Of a stretch of DNA of 64,000 nucleotides, positions 23,445 to 31,910 are shown piece by piece (position 1 is the first letter of the stretch; the number at the start of each line of letters is the position of its first letter). The DNA lies in assembly GCA_900539035.1 (NCBI GenBank), contig UQAU01000007.1, positions 1 to 64,000 on the forward strand, in the 5' to 3' direction. A program made the translations under genes and the position numbers. Below the pieces are notes generated by a model that saw nothing but the letters and a program-made list of their open reading frames with translations, was not told the origin of the DNA and ran no database searches. Origin of the DNA: an uncultured Collinsella sp. (lineage in GTDB: Bacteria > Actinomycetota > Coriobacteriia > Coriobacteriales > Coriobacteriaceae).

Positions 23445-23867
23445 ATGAACAAAGAAGAGCTTAAAGAACTGTTGCCGCATCGCGAACCGATGCTTTTGCT
23501 CGACGAGGCCGAGCTGGTGGGCGACGAGGCCCACGGCAAGATCACGATTACGGGCGACGAGTACTTTTTGCAGGGACATTTTCCGGGAAACCCGGTCGTC
23601 CCCGGCGTGATTCAGTGCGAGATGCTCGCCCAGAACTGCTGCGTGCTGCTGATGGGCGATGAGGAGGCGCGCGGCGCGACGCCGTTCTATACGAGCCTCG
23701 ATAAGGTGCGCTTTAAGCGTCCGGTGCGCCCGGGCGACACGGTTGATCTGGTGTGCACCATCACGCGTGCGCGCGGGCCGTTCCGCTTTGCGACGGGTAC
23801 TGCGAGCGTCAACGGTGAGGTTTGCTGCCGCGCCGATATGTCTTTTGCACTCATGCACGAAAGTTAA
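23445..23867 (+). CDS. fabZ: 3-hydroxyacyl-ACP dehydratase
   Basis: Dehydrates 3-hydroxyacyl-ACP to enoyl-ACP. The 140-residue hot-dog protein shows LPHREPMLLLDEAELV and the active-site segment GHFPGNPVVPGVIQCEMLAQ with catalytic His and Glu. The ATG at 23445 is preferred over GTG 23436 because TAGGTGA lies at the right distance from it. It sits between accB and accC, unusual only in that the carboxylase genes are split by it. Confidence 0.93.
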   Translation: MNKEELKELLPHREPMLLLDEAELVGDEAHGKITITGDEYFLQGHFPGNPVVPGVIQCEMLAQNCCVLLMGDEEARGATPFYTSLDKVRFKRPVRPGDTVDLVCTITRARGPFRFATGTASVNGEVCCRADMSFALMHES

Positions 23868-23877
23868 GGAAGGCTTC

Positions 23878-25221
23878 ATGTTCGACAAAGTGCTCATCGC
23901 CAACCGCGGAGAAGTCGCGGTGCGTGTTATCCGCGCGTGCCGCGATATGGGCATCAAGACCGTCGCCGTTTATTCCACGGCCGATGCGGACGCGCTGCAC
24001 GTGCAGCTTGCCGACGAGGCGTATTGCATTGGCGGCCCGCGTCTTGCCGAGAGCTACCTCAACGACGATGCTGTGCTCACCTGTGCCGTGAAGTCGGGAG
24101 CAAAGGCGATCCATCCCGGCTATGGCTTCTTTTCCGAGAAGGCGAGCTTCGTGCGCGACTGCGACAAGTATGGCCTGACGTTTGTCGGTCCTTCGGCCGA
24201 GGTGATCGACAGCATGGGCGACAAGGACGCCGCACGTCGAACGGCTGCCGCGGCGGGCGTGCCCATCGTACCGGGCTGCGATTTGCTCAAAAGCCCCGAG
24301 GAGGCGACAGCCGAGGCCGAGCGCATTGGCTGCCCCGTGCTCATCAAGGCGCGTGCGGGTGGAGGCGGTCGCGGCATTCGCAAGGTCGAGCGCGTGGAAG
24401 ATGCGGCAAAGGCGTTCATCGAGGCACGTGCCGAGGGCGAGGCCGTCTTTGGCGACGGCGAGTGCTACATGGAGAAGTTCGTCGCGCCGGCGCACCACGT
24501 TGAGGTGCAGATTATGGCCGATAAGCAGGGCCATGTGTTTTCGCTCGGCGAGCGCGAGTGCTCGGTGCAGCGCCGCAACCAAAAGCTAATCGAGGAGAGC
24601 CCCGCGCCGTGCCTCGACGGACACGACGACATTCGTGCTCACATGCACAAGGCGGCGCGTGACTTGGCTCGTGCCGTCGGCTACGAGGGAGCCGGCACCA
24701 TCGAGTTTTTGTACTCGGACGACGGCAATTTCTACTTTATGGAAATGAACACGCGTCTGCAGGTTGAGCATCCGGTCACGGAGTTTGTGACCGATACCGA
24801 CTTGGTCAAGTGGCAGCTGCGCGTGGCAGCCGGCCAGCCTCTGCCCTTTGAGCAGGAGGACATGCCGGTCCGCAACCACGCCATGGAGTGCCGCATCAAT
24901 GCCGAAACGCCGGACTTTCTGCCGTCATGCGGAACGGTCACCGCGTTGCGTGTGCCGGGTGGTCCGCGCGTGCGCTGGGATTCCGCCATGTTTACCGGTG
25001 CGAACGTTCCGCCGTACTACGACTCCATGCTTGGCAAGCTCATCGTGTGTGCGCCCACGCGTGACGGCGCCATTCGCAAGATGCGCTCGGCCCTGGGCGA
25101 GCTCGTGATTGAAGGCGTGAGCGAAAACAGCGAGCTTCAGCTCGACGTGCTGGCAAACGACGAGTTCTTGTCGGGCATGTACCACACCGATCTGATGGGG
25201 CATCTCTATGCTAATGAATAG
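23878..25221 (+). CDS. accC: Biotin carboxylase subunit of acetyl-CoA carboxylase
   Basis: ATP-dependent carboxylation of biotin on AccB. The 447-residue protein opens MFDKVLIANRGEVAVRVIRA, has the ATP-grasp glycine loop KARAGGGGRGIRK (~residues 156-168) and the catalytic EMNTRLQVEHPVTE segment. The ATG at 23878 follows AAGGAAGG; the much longer upstream reading of this frame crosses fabZ and is spurious. It overlaps accDA by 14 nt, indicating coupled translation. Confidence 0.95.
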   Translation: MFDKVLIANRGEVAVRVIRACRDMGIKTVAVYSTADADALHVQLADEAYCIGGPRLAESYLNDDAVLTCAVKSGAKAIHPGYGFFSEKASFVRDCDKYGLTFVGPSAEVIDSMGDKDAARRTAAAAGVPIVPGCDLLKSPEEATAEAERIGCPVLIKARAGGGGRGIRKVERVEDAAKAFIEARAEGEAVFGDGECYMEKFVAPAHHVEVQIMADKQGHVFSLGERECSVQRRNQKLIEESPAPCLDGHDDIRAHMHKAARDLARAVGYEGAGTIEFLYSDDGNFYFMEMNTRLQVEHPVTEFVTDTDLVKWQLRVAAGQPLPFEQEDMPVRNHAMECRINAETPDFLPSCGTVTALRVPGGPRVRWDSAMFTGANVPPYYDSMLGKLIVCAPTRDGAIRKMRSALGELVIEGVSENSELQLDVLANDEFLSGMYHTDLMGHLYANE

Positions 25222-26932
25222 AAAAGCGAAGACGGTCAACGTCCTCGAGGGGCCGATGACCGAGTCGTGCGCCGAGTTTCCCGCGCGCCACGTGTTTATC
25301 AAGTGCCCGGAGTGCCGCCGCGTGATCGATGAGGCACGCCTGCACGACAACCTCGAGGTGTGCCCCCGTTGCGGCAAACACTTTCGCGTGAGCGGTCGCG
25401 CGCGCATGCGCATGACGGTCGACGAGGGCACGTTTGAGGAATGGGATGCCAATCTGGCGTCGGAGGATTTCCTCTCGTTTCCCGGGTATGCCGACAAGCT
25501 CAAGAGCGTGAGCGAGCGTTCGGGCGAGCGCGATGCCGTTGTGTGCGGCAGGGGCAAAATCTGCGGTTGCGATGCGGCCCTCTTCTTTATGGACGCCAAC
25601 TTTATGATGGGCTCGATGGGTTCCGTGGTGGGCGAGAAGATCTGCCGTACATTTGAGCGTGCGACCGAGCTGGGACTGCCGGTCGTTGGCTTTACCGTAT
25701 CGGGTGGCGCCCGCATGCAGGAGGGCGTGACTTCGCTCATGCAGATGGCTAAAATCTCTGCGGCGGTTAGGCGTCATAGCGAGGCGGGCGACCTGTACAT
25801 CACGGTGCTCACCGACCCCACGACCGGGGGCGTAACCGCGAGCTTTGCCATGGAGGGCGACATTATCCTGGCCGAGCCCGATGCCCTGACGGCATTTGCC
25901 GGCCCGCGCGTGATCGAGCAGAACATGCACAAGCGCCTGCCCAAGGGATTCCAGCGCTCCGAGTTTTTGCTGGAGCACGGCTTTTGCGATGCCGTTGTTC
26001 CGCGTGGCGAGATTGCGCTCACGGTAGGCGAGCTGCTGGCGCTGCACCAAGGGCACGCGCCCGGCCTGGGGGCACCGCATGAGATCGTACATACGGGTCG
26101 CCACGGCAAAAAGCTGGGACACTTGTTCAAGCGCTCGGCCGCACCAAAAAGCGCGCTCGAAATCGTCAAACAGACTCGCTCGGCGAACCGTGCCACGGCA
26201 GGCGAGATGATCTCGTTGGGTCTCGACGGATTCGTGGAGCTGCACGGCGACCGTTACTTTGGCGACGACGCCGCTGTGGTGGCTGGTATTGGCTGGAAAG
26301 ACGGACGCCCCGTAACGGTCATCGCCATCGAGCGCGGCACCACGACCAAAGAGCGTATGCGCCGCAACTTTGGCATGGCGCATCCCGAGGGCTACCGCAA
26401 AGCGCGTCGCCTTATGCGCCAGGCCGAAAAGTTTGGTCGACCGGTCTTGTGCCTGGTCGATACTTCGGGCGCGTTTTGCGGCATCGGTGCCGAGGAGCGC
26501 GGCCAGGGCGAGGCGATTGCCCAGAATCTTATGGAGATGAGCGGCCTCAAGACGCCGATTGTCTCGGTGGTGACAGGCGAGGGCGGCTCTGGTGGCGCGC
26601 TGGCGCTGTCCGTGGCCGACCGCATCCTGATGCTCTCGAGCTCGGCCTATTCGGTCGTGAGCCCCGAGGCCTGTGCGTCGATCCTGTGGAAGGATACCGA
26701 GCGCGCGAATGAGGCCGCCGAGGCGCTTAAGCTCACGGCCCCCGATCTGTTGGCGCTCGGCATCATCGACGGCATTGTTGACGATAAGGGCCTGTCGCAT
26801 GAGGGGATCGCCGGTGCCGTCATGTCCTCGGCATTTGATGCCTTCGATACGCTTGGGCAGCTCGACGACACGACCCTCACAAACCTCCGCTACGAAAAGT
26901 ACCGCGCAATCGGTCAGTACCGCACGATGTGA
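25208..26932 (+). CDS. accDA: Acetyl-CoA carboxylase carboxyltransferase, fused beta and alpha
   Basis: Transfers CO2 from carboxybiotin to acetyl-CoA giving malonyl-CoA. A single 574-residue chain joins AccD (~1-285) and AccA (~300-574). The N-terminal zinc ribbon is CPEC...CPRC (~residues 33-56), followed by the beta crotonase fold (GFTVSGGARMQEGV, TDPTTGGVTASFAM). The alpha part begins near FVELHGDRYFGDDAAVV and includes IAIERGTTTKERMRRNFGM and VTGEGGSGGALAL. Separate subunits are the rule in E. coli, so the fusion is noteworthy. A second in-frame ATG at 25214 is possible. Last gene of the fab/acc operon. Confidence 0.95.
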   Translation: MLMNRKAKTVNVLEGPMTESCAEFPARHVFIKCPECRRVIDEARLHDNLEVCPRCGKHFRVSGRARMRMTVDEGTFEEWDANLASEDFLSFPGYADKLKSVSERSGERDAVVCGRGKICGCDAALFFMDANFMMGSMGSVVGEKICRTFERATELGLPVVGFTVSGGARMQEGVTSLMQMAKISAAVRRHSEAGDLYITVLTDPTTGGVTASFAMEGDIILAEPDALTAFAGPRVIEQNMHKRLPKGFQRSEFLLEHGFCDAVVPRGEIALTVGELLALHQGHAPGLGAPHEIVHTGRHGKKLGHLFKRSAAPKSALEIVKQTRSANRATAGEMISLGLDGFVELHGDRYFGDDAAVVAGIGWKDGRPVTVIAIERGTTTKERMRRNFGMAHPEGYRKARRLMRQAEKFGRPVLCLVDTSGAFCGIGAEERGQGEAIAQNLMEMSGLKTPIVSVVTGEGGSGGALALSVADRILMLSSSAYSVVSPEACASILWKDTERANEAAEALKLTAPDLLALGIIDGIVDDKGLSHEGIAGAVMSSAFDAFDTLGQLDDTTLTNLRYEKYRAIGQYRTM

Positions 26933-26960
26933 CAAAGGAACAGTCCGCATGTCACATTGG
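26931..26960. repeat. Short REP-like repeat, copy 1 (5' of EIIC gene)
   Basis: GACAAAGGAACAGTCCGCAT followed by GTCACATT closely matches the sequence at 28196-28224. It contains TGTGAC/GTCACA as outer inverted ends, the first overlapping the accDA stop codon. A start at ATG 26949 would lie inside it, one reason to prefer 26973 for the next gene. Confidence 0.75.
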
Positions 26961-26972
26961 GAAAGGCGTTCC

Positions 26973-28187
26973 ATGCCACAAGTTTCTAACACCTCGTTTA
27001 CAACGACGGTTTCATCAAACGCCATATCCGTGGTGGACTATCTGTCCAAAAGCATGATGTCGGCGCTGCCCTTTATTGTCTGTGCGGCGTTGTTCCGCAC
27101 CGTCGCGGTCATTATGGGCGAAGGCATGCTGGGCCTGTGGTTGGCCGATTCCGAAATCTATCGCCTGTTCTACAGTTGGCTCTATAACGCCGGCTACTAC
27201 TTTTTGCCCATTTATCTTGGTTGGGCGGCCGCCCGCCAGCTCGGTTGCTCGGAGCAGCTGGGCATGATGCTGGGCGGCGTGTTGATTGCGCCCGATCTGC
27301 TTAAGCTCGTCGATGCCGCATCGACGACGGGGGCGTCGATGACTTCCGTGTATGGTCTGCTTCCCGCGCCGGTCAACGATTACACGACGACTGTTATTCC
27401 GGTTCTCATCTCGGTGCCCGTGCTATGGCGAGTGGAGTGTTTCTTTCAGCGCGTTATCCCCAAGGCCGTGGCGTTTTCGTTTGTTCCGTTTGCGACCATG
27501 CTTGTCATGGTTCCGGTTTCGCTGTGTATCGCGGCGCCGGCGGGCAGCTATTTGGGCATGCTGTTGGGCAAGCTTATGTTTATGCTTGGCAATTCCGGTG
27601 GCATCGTGTCGCTGCTCACGCTCATGGGGCTTGCTGCGGGCTGGGAGTTCCTTAAGATCGCCGGCGTCAGCAACGTTGTCCTATCGCTCGCCTATGCGCA
27701 GTTTATGAGTGTGGGAACGGATTCGTGCATCCTGATCGCCGCGACGATGGCAACGTTCGCCGTTTGGGGCATGCCTTTTGGCGCGTCGCTCCGCGTTGCG
27801 GATAAGGACGAGAAGGCGCTCATGCTGGGCTATTCAATCTCGGGTGTTCTTGGTGGCGTAAGCGAGCCGGCGCTGTACGGTTGCGGCTTTAAATATGGCA
27901 GGTGCCTGACGTGCATGGCCATTGGCGGCGCCGTCGGAGGCCTTGTTGCGGCCGTGGGCCACGTTACGGCCTATACCATCGGCATGACGAATGTCCTCAT
28001 GGTCATTGGCTTTGCCACGGGCGGCATCTCGAACCTGCTGTGGTGCTGCGCTGCCGGCGGCACGGCATTTGCGGCGTCTGCGGCGCTGAGCTACTGCTTT
28101 GGCGTGGTGCCGGCGAAGGGGCAGGCGGCGGGGGATGGAGCCGATTTGCCCGAAACCTCTAAGAGCGCGGCCGAGGCAAGCGCATAA
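26973..28187 (+). CDS. PTS-type EIIC membrane protein
   Basis: Resembles the membrane-spanning EIIC domain of glucose/beta-glucoside phosphotransferase permeases. The 404-residue protein has about ten hydrophobic segments and the conserved stretch GGVSEPALYG (~residue 293), equivalent to the GITEPAIYG loop of Bgl-family EIIC. No EIIA or EIIB domain is fused or adjacent, so it must rely on other PTS parts or act as a non-PTS sugar carrier. ATG 26973 follows GGAAAGG with 7-nt spacing. The C-terminal tail is Ala/Gly/Glu-rich. Substrate unknown. Confidence 0.75.
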   Translation: MPQVSNTSFTTTVSSNAISVVDYLSKSMMSALPFIVCAALFRTVAVIMGEGMLGLWLADSEIYRLFYSWLYNAGYYFLPIYLGWAAARQLGCSEQLGMMLGGVLIAPDLLKLVDAASTTGASMTSVYGLLPAPVNDYTTTVIPVLISVPVLWRVECFFQRVIPKAVAFSFVPFATMLVMVPVSLCIAAPAGSYLGMLLGKLMFMLGNSGGIVSLLTLMGLAAGWEFLKIAGVSNVVLSLAYAQFMSVGTDSCILIAATMATFAVWGMPFGASLRVADKDEKALMLGYSISGVLGGVSEPALYGCGFKYGRCLTCMAIGGAVGGLVAAVGHVTAYTIGMTNVLMVIGFATGGISNLLWCCAAGGTAFAASAALSYCFGVVPAKGQAAGDGADLPETSKSAAEASA

Positions 28188-28195
28188 ATCGATCG

Positions 28196-28224
28196 ACAAA
28201 GGGACAGTCCCGCATGTCACATTC
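28196..28224. repeat. Short REP-like repeat, copy 2 (3' of EIIC gene)
   Basis: GACAAAGGGACAGTCCCGCA followed by TGTCACATT, matching copy 1 at 26931 in the same orientation. The inner GGGACAGTCCC is palindromic. Together the two copies bracket the EIIC gene. Confidence 0.75.
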
Positions 28225-28225
28225 C

Positions 28226-28259
28226 AAGGTCGTGGCCCGTGTGGGTTGCGGCCTTTTTG
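28226..28259 (+). terminator. Terminator after EIIC gene
   Basis: AAGGTCG (28226-28232) pairs with CGGCCTT (28249-28255, one G-U), then TTTTT. Confidence 0.7.
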
Positions 28260-28285
28260 TATCTGGGGGACAAAGTGGCTACACT
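28257..28285 (+). promoter_or_regulatory. Promoter of the cation-efflux gene
   Basis: TTGTAT (28257-28262), 17-nt spacer, TACACT (28280-28285), 52 nt upstream of the start codon at 28338. Confidence 0.55.
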
Positions 28286-28337
28286 ACAATCCGTTTGAGC
28301 AATAGATATATAGGTAGTACCGTGGGGGCGGATGTAG

Positions 28338-29492
28338 ATGGTCGAGTGGATTGTTAAACGCGCGCAGGGCGATCGTGCGCGTGTGGGCACGTTAGCGGGC
28401 ATGGTGTGTATTGTCGCCAATGTTGCGCTTTGTGCTGCGAAGGGCGCAATTGGCGTGCTGTCGGGATCGGTTTCGATTGTGGCGGATGCCATGAACAACC
28501 TGTCCGATGCCAGCTCGAATATCGTGAGCGTGCTGGGCTTTAAGCTGGCGAGCAAGCCGGCCGACCCCGAGCATCCTTACGGCCACGGTCGCTACGAGTA
28601 TCTCTCGGGTCTGGTCGTGGCGGCACTCGTGCTGCTGATTGGCGTTGAGCTGGTGAAGTCCTCGGCCGAGCGTGTCATCCACCCCGAACCTGTCGAGTTC
28701 TCGCTTGCCCTGGTGGCAGTTCTAGTGCTTTCGATGGTCGTAAAGCTCTGGATGGCGGCCCTCAACCAAAAGCTCGGCGATCGCATTGAGTCCGAGACGC
28801 TGCATGCGACCGCGCAGGATTCCAAGAACGATGTTCTTGCCACGGGCGCCGTATTGGTGTGCGCGATTGTTTCGCAGGTGACGGGCATCAACCTTGACGC
28901 TTGGGTCGGCCTTGCCGTTGGTGCCTATATTGGCTGGAGCGGTTTTGAACTCATCCAGGATACGGTGAGCCCGCTTTTGGGCCAGACGCCCGATCCTAAG
29001 CTGGTCAAGCACATTCGAGACAAGATCATGAGCTACCCCGGCGTTTTGGGCGTTCACGATCTGATGGTTCACGACTACGGCCCGGGCAGGAAGTTCGCAA
29101 GCGCTCACGCCGAGATGGCAGCCGAGGCCAGCCCGCTGGAAAGTCACGACACGCTCGATAACATCGAGCAGGCGTTTAGGAACGAAGACGGCATGATTGT
29201 CACGCTTCACTACGATCCCATCGTGACCGATGACCCCAAGCTGGCAAGCATGCGTTTACGCATTAACGCCATGGCCCAACAGATCGATAGCCGCCTCTCG
29301 ATTCATGACCTGCGCTGTGTGCCGGGTCCTACGCACACCAACGTGATTTTTGACTGCGTGCGACCCTCGGATCTGCAGATGAGTGCCGAAGACGTAAAGC
29401 ACACGCTGGCAAAACGTGTCGAATCGGAATATCCCAAGTCGATTGCCAAGATTACGATCGACGAAGACTACGTAGGACATACCCATGAGTAA
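28338..29492 (+). CDS. Cation diffusion facilitator (metal efflux) protein
   Basis: A proton-coupled divalent-metal exporter of the CDF family in the cytoplasmic membrane. The 384-residue product has six predicted membrane helices in the first ~210 residues, the metal-site segment DAMNNLSDASSN on helix 2 (~residues 51-62), PYGHGRYEYLSG between helices, and a longer than usual cytoplasmic C-terminal domain (~170 residues) ending GHTHE. Asp-rich helix motifs fit Zn/Mn/Fe-type transporters, but the metal cannot be told. It has its own promoter and is followed 39 nt later by a histidine phosphatase gene. Confidence 0.9.
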   Translation: MVEWIVKRAQGDRARVGTLAGMVCIVANVALCAAKGAIGVLSGSVSIVADAMNNLSDASSNIVSVLGFKLASKPADPEHPYGHGRYEYLSGLVVAALVLLIGVELVKSSAERVIHPEPVEFSLALVAVLVLSMVVKLWMAALNQKLGDRIESETLHATAQDSKNDVLATGAVLVCAIVSQVTGINLDAWVGLAVGAYIGWSGFELIQDTVSPLLGQTPDPKLVKHIRDKIMSYPGVLGVHDLMVHDYGPGRKFASAHAEMAAEASPLESHDTLDNIEQAFRNEDGMIVTLHYDPIVTDDPKLASMRLRINAMAQQIDSRLSIHDLRCVPGPTHTNVIFDCVRPSDLQMSAEDVKHTLAKRVESEYPKSIAKITIDEDYVGHTHE

Positions 29493-29531
29493 GGCTGTGC
29501 CGGCAAAGCAGGTTATGCAGAAGGGGAGAGC

Positions 29532-30158
29532 ATGAAGAAACTGTATCTACTCCGCCACGGTCAGACGGAGTTCAACGTCAAAAAGCTGGTCCAGGGCCGC
29601 TGCGATTCACCGCTGACCGACCTTGGCCGCAAACAAGCGGGAATGGCAGCCGCATGGCTCAAGGGCCACGACGTTGTCCCCGACAAAGTGGTCTCTTCGC
29701 CCTTAGGCCGAGCCATGGACACTGCTCAGCTCGTCGCTACTGAACTACTCGGCCCGGATGCAGCAGTCGAGCCCTGCGAAGGCATCATCGAGCGCTGCTA
29801 CGGAACCTTCGAGGAAGGCCCTCACGACGCAATACCTACCGACGTTTGGGATCCGGGCGAGGACCTGGTCCCCTTCGGAGGAGAGGGAAGTCATGCCCTA
29901 CAGGAGCGCATGGTAGGCACCCTCACCAATCTCATGGGAGCCGAGGGCATCGAAACCCTCCTAGCAGTAAGCCACGGCAGCGCCAGCCGCCAATTCATCA
30001 AGGCTGCAGCCCCAGAGGGCTTCGAGCTCCCAGCAAAACTCCCCAACTGCGCCATCATGATCTTCAATTTCGATGAGGCAAAGCCACAAGCAGAAGGCGA
30101 GCCAATGCAATGCAAGTTCACCCTCCAGCAAATAGTGGACCCTCAACAAAGTAATTAG
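29532..30158 (+). CDS. Histidine phosphatase family protein
   Basis: A phosphoglycerate-mutase-like phosphatase acting through a phospho-histidine. The 208-residue protein opens MKKLYLLRHGQTEFNVKKLV with the RHG nucleophile, has SSPLGRAMDTAQL with a conserved Arg, the Glu acid in CYGTFEEG and the second His in AVSHGSASR. The substrate is unknown; the family includes phosphoglycerate mutases, sugar phosphatases and alpha-ribazole phosphatase. GAAGGGGAGAGC provides the ribosome-binding site. Confidence 0.88.
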   Translation: MKKLYLLRHGQTEFNVKKLVQGRCDSPLTDLGRKQAGMAAAWLKGHDVVPDKVVSSPLGRAMDTAQLVATELLGPDAAVEPCEGIIERCYGTFEEGPHDAIPTDVWDPGEDLVPFGGEGSHALQERMVGTLTNLMGAEGIETLLAVSHGSASRQFIKAAAPEGFELPAKLPNCAIMIFNFDEAKPQAEGEPMQCKFTLQQIVDPQQSN

Positions 30159-30192
30159 CTGAGCGAGCAGAGTTAAGCAGGCATCAACGTGT

Positions 30193-30357
30193 CGTCTTCC
30201 GAGCTTTGGCGGAGGGGCGGGGCCGAGAGTAGTTAAGGTTGTCGCGAGTTCCGCACGAACAGGAGAGCACTTAATGTGCTCTCCGTCGTGAGCAGGACTG
30301 TAGAGCAGCAACCTTAACTACTCTCGGCCCCGCCCCTCCGCCAAAGCTCGGAAGACG
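30193..30357 (+). repeat. Long-armed palindromic element, copy 2
   Basis: Arms 30193-30241 and 30309-30357 are perfectly complementary over 49 nt. The 67-nt core (30242-30308) differs from copy 1 at six positions. Its hairpin reads GGAGAGCAC, TTAAT, GTGCTCTCC, so an A-T pair in copy 1 has become G-C in both strands here. The arms are unrelated to those of copy 1 except for the innermost TTG/CAA. It lies about 260 nt upstream of rplC, same orientation as copy 1 upstream of rpsL. Confidence 0.92.
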
Positions 30358-30408
30358 TGCCACGCACTTTACCTGCGTAAACAATGTGAGTGAAATATGA
30401 ATCTCGAT

Positions 30409-30433
30409 GGATACGCCCGCAGCCGTGTATACT
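30409..30433 (+). promoter_or_regulatory. GGAYACGCCCG motif plus TATACT upstream of rplC
   Basis: GGATACGCCCGCAGCCGTG followed directly by TATACT (30428-30433), a good -10 box without a clear TTGACA at 17 nt. The same motif-plus-TATAC arrangement is at 32274 before rplB. Confidence 0.55.
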
Positions 30434-30544
30434 AAACAGCTGTGTGAAACCAGGGGAGTATTCTGGCTGGACAAAATGCCTGCTTAATAGGGTTGTCAGG
30501 TAGTCCGGGCGAAATACAAGGCTGGGGAGCACGTCGTGTAAGTA

Positions 30545-30596
30545 GTGGTCCTCTAGGGGCGTACGCTCGGTGGTGTACGCATTGTCCCAAGACCAC
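30545..30596 (+). promoter_or_regulatory. Structured leader of rplC
   Basis: Outer stem GTGGTC (30545-30550)/GACCAC (30591-30596) encloses an inner stem GCGTAC (30559-30564)/GTACGC (30575-30580), ending 20 nt before the rplC start. Position and nested shape suggest a ribosomal-protein autoregulatory leader, but I do not recognise a named family. Confidence 0.5.
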
Positions 30597-30616
30597 GCGA
30601 GAGTTGGGATCATATC

Positions 30617-31237
30617 TTGATCAGCATGATTCTCGGCCGCAAGATTGGCATGACCCAGGTTTGGGACGAGGACGACAACGTCGTTCCCGTCACGGTCATC
30701 CAGGCTGGCCCCTGCGCTGTCTCGCAGGTTAAAACTCAGGCAACCGACGGCTATGACGCCGTCCAGATCGGTTTCGGCGACATCAAGGCCAAGAACGTGA
30801 ACAAGCCCATGGCTGGTCACTTCGCCAAGGCCGGCGTCGAGCCTGTCCGCTTCCTTCGTGAGGTCCGCGTCGAGAACGGCGAGGAGCACAAGGTCGGCGA
30901 GGTCGTCACCGTCGCTGATTTCGCTGATGTCGAGAAGGTCGACGTCATCGGTACCTCCAAGGGTAAGGGCTTCCAGGGTCGCATCAAGCGCTGGGGTCAG
31001 CGCCGCGGTCCTATGACGCATGGTTCTCACTTCCAGCGTCACCCCGGTTCTATCGGTCAGTGCGCCTATCCTGCGCGCGTCCTCAAGGGCGTCAAGATGG
31101 CCGGTCACATGGGTAACGAGCGCGTTACCGTCAAGAACCTTTCCGTTGTCCGCATCGATGCCGAGCAGAACCTCATCTTGGTCAAGGGCGCTGTCCCGGG
31201 TGCCAAGAATGGTCTCGTCGCCATCCGTATGGCCTAA
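30617..31237 (+). CDS. rplC: 50S ribosomal protein L3
   Basis: L3 is an early 50S assembly protein reaching to the peptidyl-transferase centre. The 206-residue product reads MISMILGRKIGMTQVWDEDD from a TTG start; an ATG at 30626 (MILGRK) is an alternative, and neither has a strong ribosome-binding site. The GSHFQRHPGSIG segment with the usual methylated-Gln context is present. It heads this S10-type cluster because rpsJ has been separated (16378). A nested hairpin leader precedes it. Confidence 0.95.
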   Translation: MISMILGRKIGMTQVWDEDDNVVPVTVIQAGPCAVSQVKTQATDGYDAVQIGFGDIKAKNVNKPMAGHFAKAGVEPVRFLREVRVENGEEHKVGEVVTVADFADVEKVDVIGTSKGKGFQGRIKRWGQRRGPMTHGSHFQRHPGSIGQCAYPARVLKGVKMAGHMGNERVTVKNLSVVRIDAEQNLILVKGAVPGAKNGLVAIRMA

Positions 31238-31283
31238 GGGCCCAGCCCATTTAGCCCAGCGTCATACCAAGGAGAACACTTAA

Positions 31284-31910
31284 ATGGCAAAGTTTGAAGT
31301 AAAGAACAGCGAGGGCAAGAAGGTCGCCGAGGCCGAGCTCGCCGCTGAGGTGTACGGCATCGAGCCGAACATCCACGTTATGCACCACATCGTCAAGTGC
31401 CAGATGGCCTCTTGGCGTCAGGGCACCCAGTCTGCTAAGGGTCGCTCTGAGGTTTCCGGTGGCGGCAAGAAGCCTTGGCGTCAGAAGGGCACCGGCCGTG
31501 CCCGCCAGGGTTCCATCCGTGCTGCCCAGTGGCGTCACGGTGGCGTTGTCTTCGCCCCCAAGCCCCGTTCCTACGCTAAGCGTATGAACAACAAGGAGGT
31601 CAAGCTGGCTATGCGCTCCGCGCTGTCCGCCAAGCTGGCCGATGGCGAGCTCGTGCTCGTCGACGACTACGGCTTCGAGAAGCCTTCCACCAAGGCTGCC
31701 GTTGCCATGCTCAAGGCTCTCGGCCTTGAGGGCAAGCGTCTGACCATCATCGTTCGCGATGAGGACGTCAACGCCTACCTGTCGTTCCGCAACATTCCCA
31801 AGACGTTCATCATCACCGCTGACGAGGCCAACACCTACGATCTCGTCAACAACAACGCTGTGCTGATGCCCGCTGACATCGCCGCTCACTTCGGGGAGGT
31901 GCTTGCATAA
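31284..31910 (+). CDS. rplD: 50S ribosomal protein L4
   Basis: L4 binds 23S rRNA and lines the peptide exit tunnel. In E. coli it also represses the S10 operon. The 208-residue product contains KKPWRQKGTGRARQGSIRA (~residues 62-80), the tunnel-loop signature. The start ATG follows CAAGGAGAAC. It abuts rplW with no intergenic base, implying coupled translation. Confidence 0.96.
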   Translation: MAKFEVKNSEGKKVAEAELAAEVYGIEPNIHVMHHIVKCQMASWRQGTQSAKGRSEVSGGGKKPWRQKGTGRARQGSIRAAQWRHGGVVFAPKPRSYAKRMNNKEVKLAMRSALSAKLADGELVLVDDYGFEKPSTKAAVAMLKALGLEGKRLTIIVRDEDVNAYLSFRNIPKTFIITADEANTYDLVNNNAVLMPADIAAHFGEVLA

